A stretch of DNA of 64,000 bases from Amaranthus tricolor. Lineage: Eukaryota > Streptophyta > Magnoliopsida > Caryophyllales > Amaranthaceae. Each line of letters starts with the position of its first letter. The first letter of the stretch is position 1. Below, piece by piece: positions 1-13,171 of the stretch. Under the pieces are notes generated by a model. The model searched no databases, was not told where the DNA came from, and saw nothing but the letters and a program-made list of their open reading frames with translations. The position numbers and the translations under genes are program-made. The stretch lies in NCBI RefSeq assembly GCF_026212465.1, contig NC_080061.1:17726994-17790993 (forward strand), written 5' to 3'.

Positions 1-278
1 CTTAATTTAAGAAATCTTTTCCAAGAAAAAATATAGTTAATTAGGCATATGTTTCAAAATATTAAAACAAGAACAAATGATTAATAGAAAAAGATTATCT
101 TGAATTCGGTCTAATAAAACATACTTAATTTAAAAGATCATGTCAATTATTATGCCCAAAATTATATTTTGATATTTATTACAAGAATAAAATTGATTGC
201 AATATAAGAGTTTCTGATCACATTGCTCTAACAAATTTATTTTTAAGATAAATTTAAGCCTTAGATGCAATTGTTATA

Positions 279-527
279 CTCCCTCTGTTTTCATTTGTTC
301 TTCTCATCCACTTTTTGCATAGATCCCGCAAACTCAAAGGTCAAATAATTTTTCTTTCAAGTTTTTAAAAATTCTACAAAGTTAATATTTTGAAAATATA
401 TATTGAGACGAATCTATCAAGATCCCACATGTGTTTTTTCATAGATCAATCAGAAGTCATAGTCAAAGTTTGACACTAAAATTTGTAAATTGATCTATTT
501 GAGAAGAACATATGAAAAGGAAGAAAG
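279..527. mobile_element. Stowaway-like (Tc1/mariner) MITE
   Basis: The left end reads CTCCCTCTGTTTTCAT and the right end, on the opposite strand, reads CTTTCTTCCTTTTCAT; both continue into a matching TGTTCTTCTCA stretch, so the terminal inverted repeat is about 30 bp with mismatches. TA dinucleotides flank both ends (277-278 and 528-529), the target duplication of this superfamily. Length 249 bp and no coding capacity fit a non-autonomous Stowaway element. Family assignment rests on the CTCCCTC-type terminus and TA flanks. Confidence 0.8.
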
Positions 528-748
528 TATAAGGAATTTATTTGGTAATAGTACAATCTAACTTTTTTTAAATATATTTTCTTTGCAGATTATATTTGAA
601 AGTATTGTTGCCACGTCAAATTTCATTTAATCAATAAGATTGCTGCATTTAGGAAATGGTTGTTAGACTGTCATTTGTCATTTAGCAGCAAAATTATTAA
701 ATAGTATGATTATGTATAATCAAAATAATATACAAAGTTCATATTAAT

Positions 749-2014
749 TGTAGAAACTGTTAGAGATGATGAACGAAAACAAGAGAGGGGTGAATTGTTG
801 TTTTAATAAGTTTAAGTATTTTCGGCCTGTTTTTGCGGAATTAGATTGCTGAATTAAAACTTAAACTTAATGCGAAAAAGTAAAAAGCGACAACATAATT
901 TTACGTGGGAACCTTTTAGGCCTAAATAGAAGGAAAAATCACGACCCCTCGGGATTTCTAAATTCTCCAATATGTTTTAGGCAATTAGTTATAATTACAT
1001 TACATAAAACAAATACAAAACTAGGCCAACTTCTCTTTCTCCTTCTCCTTCTCCTTCTCCTTCTCTTTCTCCTTCTTCTTCTCTTTCTCCTTCTCTTGCT
1101 TCACTCGAAGCTTCTCAAATTCTCCCCTAGACTTACCCAAGTCTAGTTACAACAATTCTCTCAAAAACCCTTTACAAAGGATAAATTCATAAAGATAAAA
1201 TTAAAGAGTTGCACAAGAAAATATTTCTTGTTAATTTAGATCTCACGTATGGAGACTCTTAGGCTCACCAACTCTCACTTTTCGGTTGAAAAACAAGTTC
1301 CCTTTATATAGGAGCTTAAAAACTAGTAAAAAGGGAACAACTACCCATTACATCCTTATTCCTAAAGATTAAGGAGTAAGTGGATCTTGAGCCTTAAGAG
1401 GAAAACCACGGTTAATTCATTATATCCTTATTCTTATGATAACGAGAAATAAGTTGAAGCTTAATCTTCAAGTAAGGAACCACGGTTTATTTTTTCTAAG
1501 AATAGGCAAAGTAGTTTTTCACTTAATTAGATCTAAAACACAAGCCTATTTTTGTGGAGAAAAATAAGGGGAGATTTTCTCCACTCTTAGAAAATGTACC
1601 GTAATTTTTAAGGTGGTTATAAAAATATTTTGCCAATTTACTTATTAAATAAATAATACAACAAATTAATTTTAACCAATACATCAATTAAAAAATCAAA
1701 AAGTATATTTAACAGATTTTTCCAGCTAACGTAGATTCACCAGACTTCAGTCTTGGGAACAATGCACTGTCTCCATCAACAATTGTCGTCAGATCATCAA
1801 ACTTGGGAACAGTAGACCTCCTGTCTACATTTGACATCCTAAGCAATCTTCCTAATCTAACTTCCTTGGATATTTTTGACATATACAACGTTTATAGACT
1901 AAGTCATAGGCACTATCAACGATCCTTATCAAGACCGAATATCGACCTACATACAATCTCTAAAATACATTTGTTTATATAAAGTGTAGTCATCAAAGCC
2001 TAAGAGAGCTAGCA
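749..2014 (-). mobile_element. Solo LTR, 1266 bp, 5-bp TSD
   Basis: The segment begins TGTAGAAAC and ends GCTAGCA, obeying the TG...CA rule, and is flanked by TTAAT at 744-748 and again at 2015-2019. No internal retroelement domain lies on either side, so this looks like a solo LTR left by LTR-LTR recombination. On the minus strand a CACCCCTCTCTTG tract lies close to the 3' end, a feature I associate with some plant copia LTRs; this is why I orient it on the minus strand. Superfamily not established. A (CTT/CTC) microsatellite lies inside. Confidence 0.6.
1031..1104. repeat. CTT/CTC pyrimidine microsatellite
   Basis: An almost pure pyrimidine run made of TTCTCC and TTCTTT units on the plus strand, inside the solo LTR. 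Such homopurine-homopyrimidine tracts can form triplexes, but nothing here shows a function. Confidence 0.85.
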
Positions 2015-3256
<1,242 letters not shown>

Positions 3257-3461
3257 ATATAATATAATTTATTAAATATAATTTATTAAATTTGGCTTTA
3301 TACCCAACTTAAAGTGATCTAAGTAAATGTGTAGATATTTATCTTATATTTGAGTTCATGATCGGATGAATGCTAGTCATAGATTTTTATTATTATATAT
3401 AACAATTATAATTCCTAGGATATACGTATTCATTTTTTCCTTGCCATTCTATTACCAGAGA

Positions 3462-3620
3462 GAAGAATAATTTGCAAATTACGGCTTAAAATTTAGCAGT
3501 TTTGCGAATTACAACATTAATGTTTAATTATTTTTTGCGAATTACTGTCACCATAGTACCAAAGTTAAAGGTTCAAACAAAAAACACAGAATTCCGATCA
3601 GGCAAAAGTATTAAACTTTA
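3462..3620. repeat. Dispersed AT-rich repeat, copy 1
   Basis: GAATAATTTGCAAATTACG, then TGCGAATTAC motifs and TACCAAAGTT recur in a similar order at 5345-5490. No terminal inverted repeats or duplications could be fixed. Class unknown. Confidence 0.45.
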
Positions 3621-4024
3621 AGGTCGTAATTCGCAAAATACGAGAGAGAATTAAATGTAAGAATATTAAGCGTCATCACTCTTTTATCTAGTTTGTGAGT
3701 ATAAATGATTTTCTCCATTTTTCCCTATAAGATGTGTATTTCTAACTTCATTCGTTTCTACAAACTAAAGTTTGGCTACTGGAGGAAGCATTTATCAAAT
3801 TACAAATATGTATTTGGAACTAGAAATTAAAAAAGAAGTGTATATTTCCTTCGTCCAAAAATTTAGTTATATTGGGATTCGAAATATGTATTGTATTTGT
3901 TATTTATAAATTAAAATATAGTCAAATGAGATCTTATTTAATTTATCTCAATATAAATTTGTTAATATCAACTTCCAATAATATTACTTATGTATAATTA
4001 AAAATACGAAAAATTACCTACAAT

Positions 4025-4320
4025 ATGTCATGGAACTTACTTAACCAAAAGCTTAAGTTGATGGTTCAGACCCGGATATGTTATATACTCTAAAATACCC
4101 CCTCACACAAGAGCCTTTTTGGGCTAGAAGTGTGGATGCAACACAGGCCTTCTTCATACCTGGCGCTGAACATTCCACTTTAAATGAGAGGTGGTTGAGA
4201 TTCGAACCCATGACCTCTTGTCACACTGACTTATAATACAATGTCATGGAACCTACTTAACCAAAAGTTTATGTTGCTGGTTGAGGCCCTAGGATATGTT
4301 ATATAATCTAACACAATAAT
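4025..4320 (-). repeat. TRIM/SINE-like dispersed repeat with repeated ends
   Basis: The left part (ATGTCATGGAACTTACTTAA, then CCAAAAGCTTAAGTTGATGG) is nearly repeated at the right end (ATGTCATGGAACCTACTTAA, then CCAAAAGTTTATGTTGCTGG), so the unit looks like a short element with direct terminal repeats. The minus strand of the middle contains GGTTCGAATCTC, which fits a pol III B box. I recall this unit as common in plant intergenic DNA. A partial second copy lies at 6645-6769. It may be a tRNA-derived SINE or a terminal-repeat retrotransposon in miniature; I cannot decide. Confidence 0.5.
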
Positions 4321-4735
4321 CCAACGTTTTCATGATTTTCCTACAATAGTTCTTTCTATGAATCAAACATGAATAATTCGAATTCTGAGAGGTGTTTTCT
4401 TAGAGTGTACTGGAGTAACCGGTTAAAAGGTATTTTTGCAAAAGAAAAAAATAGAAATAAATAAAAAAAGAAATAGAAACAAATAAATAATAAAAACAGA
4501 ACCCTTCCCATTCCACCCACAATTCAGCCATCACCTTTCTCCATCCCTTCCCCCAAGCTACTGCCCAACCCACCACGAACCACAAACCCACCCTACCTCA
4601 CTGCCACTATATTGAACATTTAGTGTATAATAATCCTAAGTATATAATCACCTAGTACTACAAATTGTAGTGGGACAACATGTATTAAATACAATGTCCA
4701 AAAAGGGATTCAAAGGATAGGACAAAAGAAAAGTT
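4320..4735. other. Intergenic, no gene seen
   Basis: AT-rich DNA with an A-rich tract around 4440-4500 and a C-rich patch (4500-4600). Any open frame here lacks protein-like composition. No element ends recognised. Confidence 0.5.
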
Positions 4736-4744
4736 GAAAAATTG

Positions 4745-4892
4745 GATCAGCAAGAAAAGCTGGCTCGGCTTTCCTGGTAATGAGCCTAAAGCCGACTCGA
4801 CTTTAGGTTCTGGAAAAGTGATTTTGTCCAGTAGGAAAAGCCGAGTCGACTTTCCTGGAGTTATAGCAAAAGCCGACTCGGCTTTTTGTTCT
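4745..4892. repeat. Cluster of four AAAGCCGACTCGGCTTT-type palindromes
   Basis: Four imperfect palindromes lie within about 150 bp: AAAGCTGGCTCGGCTTT, TAAAGCCGACTCGACTTTA, GAAAAGCCGAGTCGACTTTC and AAAAGCCGACTCGGCTTTTT. Linkers are 15-45 bp, and parts of the linkers (CTTTCCTGG, TTCTGGAAAAG) also recur. The GC content is well above the surroundings. The origin is not recognised. Confidence 0.75.
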
Positions 4893-4929
4893 AATCATAT
4901 CGTTGTGACTTTACGTTTTGTTTGAATTA

Positions 4930-6640
4930 AGTGCATTAGATTCCTTCTCTTACTCCATATCAAATCTGATGTTACAAAGGCTTAATGAGGAACAATAATG
5001 CTCATGAATACCATAGTTATAATGATATTTATTGGTGGTCATTAAGGTTGATCAACAGTGGGTGATTGATTTTGCCATGACCCTTGACTATACTTGAACT
5101 AATATAAATAGGGACTTGGGGAAGGATGCTAAATACAGTCTCAATGTTGTTTTTTCGTTAAAGAATCATGATTTGACAAAAAACTACACCAATTAAAAGT
5201 ATGAACATAATTCTTCTAACAAATCAAATTTTCGATAAGGAATTATGAATTCATGAATTTATATCAAATAAAAGCAAAAACATAATCCTTCTAACAAATT
5301 GAAATCTTGTTAAAGGAATATAAATTCATAGAAATTATATTAATAAAAGAATAATTTGTGAATTACAGTCTTAAAGTTTAGTACCTTAGTGAATTACACT
5401 CTCAATGTTTATTTTTTGCAAACTACGTCTACCAAAACATCAAAGTTTATAGGTTTAGGCTAAAAACATAAAACTAAACAAAATAAAGGTATGAAGAAAA
5501 TTCTTTTAACAAATTAAAAGTTTGTTAAGAAATCGGGAATTCATGAAGACTTACAATTTAAGGATCAAAGGCTCTAAAATAGAACTCAAACACCCAAAAC
5601 CAACCCTTGAATTTCTTTTTCTTTTTTCTCCGTTTTTCTCTCTAATTTTCGAATGCAATAGGTGAAGAATGAAGAAATTTTTTGATATTTGATTGATAAT
5701 CAAGCATCCATGTGAACGGATAAGGTAAAAGTTATGAAGAAGATTAATGCACACACTTAATTACCCATGATATTGCATTAAGGGAGGAGTTAGATGAACT
5801 CCTCCAAGGCTCCTCACAACCGGCCACCCTTTCAATTCCATCCTATTATGTTTTAAAAAATTAATTAAATTAATTAATTGTTGGGTTTAATTGTAAGCAA
5901 AAACCGTCACGTGATAAACTTGTTACACGACGAAACGCGCGCACAATAAAATATAAACGATGAGGAAATAAAATGTAACTAAAAAGTATGTGCTAATATA
6001 TTTTAATCGACTAATTTTTATAAAATAATTAATTTAATTGACATTTTAACAGGGAGTTACAATGTATAATTAATCAAAAATTGAAATTATTGAAGAAATA
6101 TTAGTAAAAGATTAGATTATTCAGAGTAATTTTCTTTCAAAAATATTAAGATCGAAAATATGAGAAAAGTTACGAATATAACTAAAATCTATGCACAAAG
6201 AAATTAGTTATTCGATATGTTTACAAAATTTACGGCGACCCCTACGCCCAACGCAAGATCATGCATATGTTTGTTTGAATGGTTTTGTACAGATCAGACT
6301 ATCAAGATAATACATAACAACCATCATTTCCTTCCTTATCTTACGATCCTTATAATACTGCTTAAATTAATATTGAAAGTATATTTGACCAGCGTTAGAA
6401 GAGGTGTAAGATAAGGAAAGATAATGCTTGTTATACATCCTAAAGATAATGCTTGGTATACATCCTAAATATAGACATCATGTTTGCTACTCATTGTTTT
6501 ATGCGAAAACTTAAATTTAAAAAGTTGTACTTACTTTGCAGAATATTTAAGCTATATTAGATAATTTATATCCTATAATATAAGTTGTATTTTATATTTG
6601 AATACAAGTTTTATATTTAATTAACTTTTATGTAAAAAAA
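4930..6640. other. Intergenic DNA, no gene seen
   Basis: Contains the second copy of the dispersed repeat at 5345-5490 and a polypyrimidine stretch near 5610-5650 followed by a short purine-rich segment. Around 5900-5945 is a GC-richer scrap with CACGTG and ACGCGCGC. No protein-like frame, terminal repeats or RNA gene was found. Confidence 0.5.
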
Positions 6641-6644
6641 ACAA

Positions 6645-6769
6645 TTTAACCAAAAGCTAAAACTGACGGTTGAGGTCCAAGATATATTATATACTCTAAC
6701 GCACCCCTTCATATGAGATCAGTCCTTTAGGCTAGCAGTGTAGGCGCAAAACATGCCCTAATCTATCTA
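6645..6769 (-). repeat. Partial copy of the TRIM/SINE-like repeat
   Basis: AACCAAAAGCTAAAACTGAC, then TATATTATATACTCTAACGC and the TAGGCTAGCAGTGTAGGCGC stretch parallel 4045-4150. The copy stops exactly where the CACTA terminus begins at 6770, so the CACTA element seems to have inserted into it or to have truncated it. Confidence 0.55.
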
Positions 6770-7339
6770 CACTATAAAAAAATAGCAACTTTTCGACTGT
6801 CCAAAAGAGTCGGAAATCAGTCAGTATAGAGCTATACCGACTGATTTTCGACTATTTTGGGATAGTCAGTTCAGAATGGTCGGAATTTCATTTTAGTAGG
6901 AAAACAGTCGGAATTTTCGACTAACCATTGTTAGTCAGAAAATTAGTCTGAAATTCCGACTACCAAGTTAGTTAGAAATAGTAGGAAATTTCCAACTAAT
7001 TTCCTAATAATAAATAGCTGGAAATTAGTCGGAAAATAATATTTCATAATTTATCCCAAAATGACAAGAAAAAGGTTGCATAAAAATTTCCGACCACTTT
7101 TCCGACCAGATTCCGACCACCCGGTTGGTCGAAAAAAAATTGAACGAAAGAATGTGCCACGTCATACCCACGTGGCACCCACCACCTCAACAATCAGCTT
7201 ACACACAAATGTCTTGGGGAGGTTGGAACCGAAAACCTCATGGATATTACACCCATACTCTAACCGGTAGGCCATCTGTTGATTAGTGATATTCTAAGCT
7301 ATGTTATTGAACTTATAACATAACACTCCTACCACTTTG

Positions 7340-7340
<1 letters not shown>

Positions 7341-7390
<50 letters not shown>
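7341..7390. repeat. (TTA)n microsatellite
   Basis: About 50 bp of pure TTA trinucleotides at the edge of the ATTAGTCGTATTAGT subterminal repeats. A sister tract lies at 8308-8352 on the other side of the nested MULE. Confidence 0.95.
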
Positions 7391-7391
<1 letters not shown>

Positions 7392-7518
7392 GTCGTATTA
7401 GTAAAGTATTAGTCGTATTAGTGTAGTGTTAGTATTTTTATTAGTTGTATTTGTATATTATTACTTTTATTAATATATTATTACTTGTATTAGTTGTATT
7501 TGTGTATTATTATTATAT

Positions 7519-8219
7519 GGAAAATTTGCTCAAAATAATCTCAACTGTCGCTCATTGGCCAAATATAATCCCAACTATCACTTATTTTTTAATAATCCCA
7601 ACTATGACTACAGTTTGTTCATAGCATACTCATCCCCTTTATTACCAGCTGCAATCGGTTACAATTATGGTGTTAAAACCTACCCCCTCCATCTATTTAA
7701 ATCCTTCTTCTTCTTTCCCATTACTCCTCCCTCCATTGATGAACCCTATACCCCAAATAATTAAATGAAAATTAGAAATTGTTAAAACTTTATATCCTCA
7801 AAATCTTCCAAATTTGATTTAATTTTTAGGGTTATTAAGACCGACAATTCATTATAATTACATTGAAACAAACATAGAAGCTACCATTAATCTAAACCGA
7901 ATTATTTGATTTTTAGGGTTACAAATTTAATTTTGGGAGGAAGAGATTTGGAAAGGAATTAGTATGAAATTATGGAGGAATTAATGGAGAAGTAGTTGAG
8001 TATTGAACTGAAGGGAAAAACTGAATTCAAGATTAAAGTAAAACAAAAAAATATGAAAAAGAAATTAAATTTATTTTTACCTGTTGTAACCGGTAATAAG
8101 GGGGAGGGGTATGCTATGAACAAACAGTAGTCGTAGTTGAGATTATTAAAAAATAAGTGATAGTTGGGATTATTTTTGGCCAATGAGTGTTAGTTGGGAT
8201 TATTTTGAGCAAATTTTCC
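7519..8219. mobile_element. Non-autonomous Mutator-like element (MULE), 9-bp TSD
   Basis: The element is 701 bp. Left GGAAAATTTGCTCAAAATAA is mirrored on the right by TTATTTTGAGCAAATTTTCC, and the inverted match runs with few changes for about 140 bp, past GGCCAA, AATAATCCCAACTATCACTT and TGTTCATAGCATAC. The 9-mer TTATTATAT lies directly outside both ends (7510-7518 and 8220-8228). Long TIRs with a 9-bp duplication are the mark of Mutator-like elements. The ~420-bp interior has no credible coding frame. It lies inside the CACTA element, so it is the younger insertion. Confidence 0.85.
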
Positions 8220-8303
8220 TTATTATATTATTAGTCGTATTAGTGCATTATTAGAACTTTATTAGTTATCTAGCTTTATTAGTCGTATTAGTTATTATTA
8301 GTC

Positions 8304-8307
<4 letters not shown>

Positions 8308-8352
<45 letters not shown>
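8308..8352. repeat. (TTA)n microsatellite
   Basis: About 45 bp of TTA trinucleotides within the right half of the CACTA element, matching the tract at 7341-7390. Confidence 0.93.
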
Positions 8353-8528
8353 CGGATTGGTGCATTATTAGTCGTATTAGTATATTATTAGTATAATATT
8401 AGTAGTATTAGTATTTAATTAGTCGTATTAGTGTAGTATTAGTAGTATTATTAGTTGTATTAGTATATTATTAGTTGGTATAATTAGTCGGTGGATTTTA
8501 GTCGATAAATTGTCTTTTTTTTGTAGTG

Positions 8529-9814
8529 TTAGTGCATTATTAGTTTATTATTAGTTATGTTGGTAGATTATTAATCGTATTTGTGAATTATAAATATATT
8601 ATTAGTTATACTGATTGTACAATTTCTAGAATCCGGAGGTAGTATGAAAAAATATAATGAAAAAACAATAATTGTTTTACTTACTATCATGCATTGCGTG
8701 TACATTATCTGTGCATGCAAATATAATAATTAAATAGTGAATCCAATAAATAATCCATAACTTTGGTCAACTAATTAAGGAATGTGGAATTTTATTTTAC
8801 CGACTAAAATTTTCCAGACTAAAATTTAGTTGAAAATTAATCGGAAAATAATTAATGGTAAATTTTTTTTTTCTAAAAATTCCGACAAAAAACTAATTCA
8901 ATAGTAATTTATTTGCAGATTTCGACTAACGCCTGTATATAATTTTTAAATTTGTATATAGTTTTTATATATTGTGAGATGCATGAGGTGAACCCATGAC
9001 ACTCAACTACCAAGGTATAGAAATAACCAACCCATTAAATTCAATATGCTTTTAATTATATTTTTTTGTCGTTATTTCAAATATTAATAACTAAATTAAT
9101 GCGGGAAGATATGTATATAAATAGAAAAAGAATATATAAAATATTTTCTATGTCTTAAAATTCTAACTTTTTTAATGAAAAAGCATTCTTCATGTTTTTA
9201 CTTAAACCAAAACTTTCCTAACTTCTTATTAGTTGGATTATCTTATTTATTTTTAGGCCTTTTAGTGAAAGATATCAAAAAAGTAAATTATATCGGAATA
9301 TAATTCAAGTAAATATCAATCTTATACATGAAATTTTTTTTTTACGTTTCTAGATGATAACCAGCTTTATCCTTTGTATTCGACGATCATGTTTCTGCAT
9401 TATTACCTAAATTAATTCGCAAAGCTAATCTAGATTGTTTATATTATCTCTGTTAAACTATGCACGTTACAGAAAAACTAAAAGACATGGTCAATTGTTT
9501 ATATTATCCCTTCCAGAGTTTACAACGATTCTTACGTACAAGCACATGCAATACTTTACTCCCAGTTATTATTACTTGCATTTAATATGTATGTTGATGC
9601 CCTAACTTCAAGGTAGGTTGTATACTGCAGGTCATGCTAATTCTTATTTTATGCGGAAAAAAACAAAATTATTCAGAATATTTTAATTTTATCATGAAAA
9701 ATTTGAATTTTAGGGTCACTTATCCAAAAACATTATTGTCCAATTGGTAATCGGTTTTGGTAGGTTAATTACCACAAAAAAGAAAAATTTAAAATATTAA
9801 ATTAAAAACAAAAC
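8529..9814. other. Intergenic DNA with CACTA-like remnants
   Basis: 8529-8620 continues the TTATTAGT motif, and 8780-8930 again has CGACTAA/TCGGAAAAT motifs, so this is probably the remains of a related CACTA. 9560-9650 (CCCAGTTATTATTACTTGCA, AAGGTA, TTTTATGCG) matches 12,825-12,895 and marks the start of a locally repeated segment. No gene seen. Confidence 0.5.
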
Positions 9815-10770
9815 TAGTCTATTGTGCTTTCCGAACCGAAAGTTAACCGACCCGAAAATATGTTTCTTTTTTAGGTTTATCGAACCGATATTATCCGAAC
9901 CGAAGTTGTGCCCTAACCGATTTACGACCGAAGATCGTAAAATCGAACCCGAACTGCGACCAATTGTTATAATCGACATATAACCGTTAACCGAGATTAC
10001 CCGAAACTAATAGTGACCAACCCGAGTCATACCCGACCCGAATCATGCTCAAAATCGAACTTGATCCGGCTAAAACCTACTTAACCCGAACGAATTTTTA
10101 ATCGAAATGCCATAAATCTGAACCAATTTTTAACATAGAGGTATGCTCGACTAATATTTAATCATCTTATTAGTTAATCTAATAAATTAATAGAAATTTT
10201 AATAAATTAAATTTTATACATACATGGTTTCATATATTTAGAGTTAATAATCAATGGTCAATGTTTATTTAACTATTTTTAATCAATTTAGATGAAAAAT
10301 GATAAAACTTTAATTTTAATTTACATTCAAACAAGTAAAAGTAACAAAGTAATAATCATTAACTGATTTGCATTTTAACTATTTTGCCTATACTAAGGGG
10401 AATCTTATCAGCAATTAAAAAATGCGAACAACTTAATCTGATATTGACTCGATCTATAGTAATTATTAATTCGTAGCCGAATTCTACTGGAAAATAATAC
10501 TCGAATCCGAGCTGTACCCGGTAAAATCGAACCAATTATTAACCGATGACAGTCCGAGACCGATTGACTACTCGACACGAACTTCAACCGACACCGAACC
10601 GATGCTAACCCGATAGCTCAAATTACCGATCTTCAACTGAACGTGACTAACCAACCTGACCCGAGTGTGACCCGCCGTAATACGCATCCGAAAAATGACC
10701 GATCTGAAATACAAATTGAACCGAATGACACCCGTCCGAAACCGACTCGATCACCCGAATGAACACCTCC
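9815..10770. mobile_element. CCGA-rich hAT-like non-autonomous repeat, copy A
   Basis: Two CCGAACC-rich parts (9820-10,120 and 10,450-10,765) flank an AT-rich middle. The right end ACCCGAATGAACACCTCCA resembles hAT-type termini (TAGAGGTGTTC on the other strand). 9815-10,050 is matched by 13,548-13,800, and 10,390-10,770 by 49,560-49,925. Clear target duplications were not found for this copy, and its exact ends are approximate. The short open frame on the minus strand (GRSSGSI...) only mirrors the repeats and is not a gene. Confidence 0.55.
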
Positions 10771-10779
10771 ACTTATGAG

Positions 10780-11105
10780 TCATAACCTCAACAAAAATTT
10801 CCCTGCAAAACTCAATAATAATGTCATTGTCGTTATGACCAATATTTATATCTTTAACTTTATTAATTCTTTTACTATAATATTATCCATGTTGATTGAT
10901 TTTATATTTTTAGGTCACAACATTTAATGTATTAAAAAATCATATATTTTATTTTATTTTTTTCAATTATTTATAAAATCTTATCAAATTTATTTATTAA
11001 ATGAGTATTATTATAAAATTAGTGTATCAAACATTTTGTGATAGTTTAAAGATAATATACTTTTGTTAGGATTTTTTATTTGTAATATAATTGGTTACTT
11101 AAATG
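10780..11105 (+). repeat. Local duplication block Y, copy 1
   Basis: TCATTGTCGTTATGACC, the ATATTATCCATGTTGATTGA stretch, TATTTATAAAATCTT and the final TAATATACTTTTGTTAGGAT...TGGTTACTTAAATG recur in the same order at 51,500-51,805. The second copy stops at TTACTTAAATG, where a hAT element begins. Confidence 0.65.
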
Positions 11106-11640
11106 GAATGCTTAATTCTAATATGATTTAGGTTGTGACTATCTTTATGCAAGTCACTTATATTTTTATAACAAAGAAATTATTTTTTTTTGTTTAAACA
11201 TTTATAAAATGATTCTAAATTTTGGTATCTTAAATTTGATTTTGAAGTGTGTTATTAATGTAATATATATTTTTGTTAGCATAAATTGGTATGCTTTTTT
11301 TTATTAAAAATACTTATAATTTTGTATTGTATACTTCATGTACGATCCATTTGCCCTTTTATTCAAAATAAACAAATAAAGGTATAAATATAAATATATT
11401 AAATACATAACCAAATTTTTTGTCTTTTATTGTGATTTATTTGTCATAAACTAAATTTTTGCAATCATCTCTGCGCACGATGCAAAGTATGATACAAATC
11501 ATACAATGTATGTAAAGTATATAATTATTCAGAGTGAAATGAGATAAACTATAATGTAAAATTTATTTCTTGAAGATACAAATTTATAGAAAAATTTAAT
11601 AAAATCGTGCATCATACGGACACTATCTAGTGGTTTAATT
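11106..11640. other. AT-rich intergenic DNA, no gene seen
   Basis: Very AT-rich, without coding frames or recognised element ends. Confidence 0.5.
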
Positions 11641-12130
11641 TACAGCTTAAGTCAACTAAATGTGAACTAAAATGCTACAAACTCTAATATTTCCTTCCTT
11701 CTAAAATATTTTTAACTTTTGACTTTTTATGTACTATAAGTCGGCAATGCATAAATTTGACTATTAATATCTATAATTATGTATATAAAATATAAAAATT
11801 AAATATTAATTATTCTTGCATTGAAACAAATCAAACAAGATACTAGCCACAAATTATGCATTAAAAAAATAAGTCAATAATATAAGCAGAATTTATCACG
11901 TGTATTATGAAGGATTAATAGTAAGATCTAAGATGCGTTTACTAAACTGCTTTCGTCTGCACAAACTACGTACAGTTTGGCTACTCTCTCTCGGCCAAAG
12001 ATGCACAATTTTATTTATTTTAATTATTTACAATTAAGTAATTGAATAACTTAACATGGCATCATATTAATGATAAATATTAGATAATGCATTTGCATCA
12101 TTATTAGTAAAGATAAAGACAACCCAGATT
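11640..12130 (+). repeat. Local duplication block Z, copy 2
   Basis: CACTAAATGTGAACTAAAATG-like text at 11,655 matches 50,037. 11,890-12,130 (CACGTGTATTATGAAGG, TTTACAATTAAGTAATTGAA, GGCATCATATTAATGATAAA) matches 2960-3130 and 50,660-50,845. The block stops at AACCCAGAT, after which a GGTCTGGTC-rich repeat begins. Confidence 0.6.
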
Positions 12131-12600
12131 GGTCTGGTCTACGGTTTAAATGGTCTAGTTTGGTTTCTTTAAAAATAAATTACAGTTTACGGTCTAGTCT
12201 CGGTTTTTATTTTTAGACTAGACTAGACCGCTAACTATACTATGGTCAAACTTATAATTTTTTTTAGTAAAAATAAGTTGCTACCTGGATATTTCAGGAT
12301 GTGATTATTTTTATACAGTAATATATACTTGAATGATGTTAATGTTATCAACTAATTACAAATTCTATTATATTTATTGATTGTAGGTGTGGAATATTTG
12401 CATAAACACATGTATTAATTTGGATAAAAAATATAAAAATAAAAACCGTAAATCATACCAAACCAAACCATTGTAAAACAATTTGCTCCGGTCCGCTTTG
12501 GTGATTTAAACGGTTTGATCTGGAAAAATTTCAGACTAGAATTTTTAATTTAGTCCGATTTTAATGTCACACTAGACCAAACTGGACCGTGTTCACTCTA
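12131..12600. mobile_element. Possible hAT-type MITE with GGTCTAG/CTAGACC arms
   Basis: Left part GGTCTGGTCTACGGTTTAAA, then GGTCTAGTTTGG, is echoed inverted on the right by CACTAGACCAAACTGGACC. The right end GTGTTCACTCTA fits a hAT-like terminus, but the left end lacks the matching TAGAGTGAACAC. About 470 bp, no coding. It interrupts block Z copy 2. Confidence 0.4.
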
Positions 12601-12930
12601 GCTGAATACTAGTTATAACATGTTATTAATATACGTATTTTGGGGTTAAGTTGAGTTTTACTAGCAAAGTCATGCCCTACTACAACATGAGCACTAATAT
12701 GGATCAAGTATGATATCGTTGTATCTCTGTTGACTCTATACAGTGCTACTTTTGTGTCCGAAATGAGAGTAACTCTCTCTCGCGCAAATATAAGAATGCA
12801 TTACCCGCAAGCAAATCCATACTTTATTCCCAGTTATTATTACTTGCATAAATCACAATAAGTTCAAGGTAATGCTAATCCATTTTTTATGCGTAAAAAG
12901 AAAAAAAAAACAATAGGTAACTTTTAGAGT

Positions 12931-13142
<212 letters not shown>

Positions 13143-13171
13143 CTACGACATTCCATATGCAAATAATATTA

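Larger units (their letters stand above)
6770..8528. mobile_element. Non-autonomous CACTA element
   Basis: The left end is CACTATAAAAAAATAGCAAC and the right end, read on the minus strand, is CACTACAAAAAAAAGACAAT; the match continues into a TTT.TCG stretch. Flanking trinucleotides are CTA and TTA, a near match to a 3-bp target duplication. The interior has many GTCGGAA/CGACTAA subterminal motifs on the left and ATTAGTCGTATTAGT repeats, but no transposase. Similar CGACTAA motifs continue to about 8930, so a larger or second related element may lie on the right. A MULE is nested inside. Confidence 0.65.

Noticed and set aside
749..2014. A complete small LTR element instead of a solo LTR
   Set aside because: No internal repeat of the ends, PBS or PPT was found within the 1266 bp.
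4025..4320. tRNA gene suggested by GGTTCGAATCTC on the minus strand
   Set aside because: No cloverleaf, acceptor stem or anticodon arm could be drawn; it fits a repeat with a B-box-like motif.
6770..8940. Extending the CACTA to ~8940
   Set aside because: CGACTAA motifs go on, but the best mirrored terminus (CACTACAAAAAAAAG on the minus strand) ends at 8528; the rest may be a second remnant.
9797..9979. Minus-strand Gly/Ser/Arg-rich open frame
   Set aside because: Complement of CCGAACCGA-type repeats; composition follows the repeat, not a protein.
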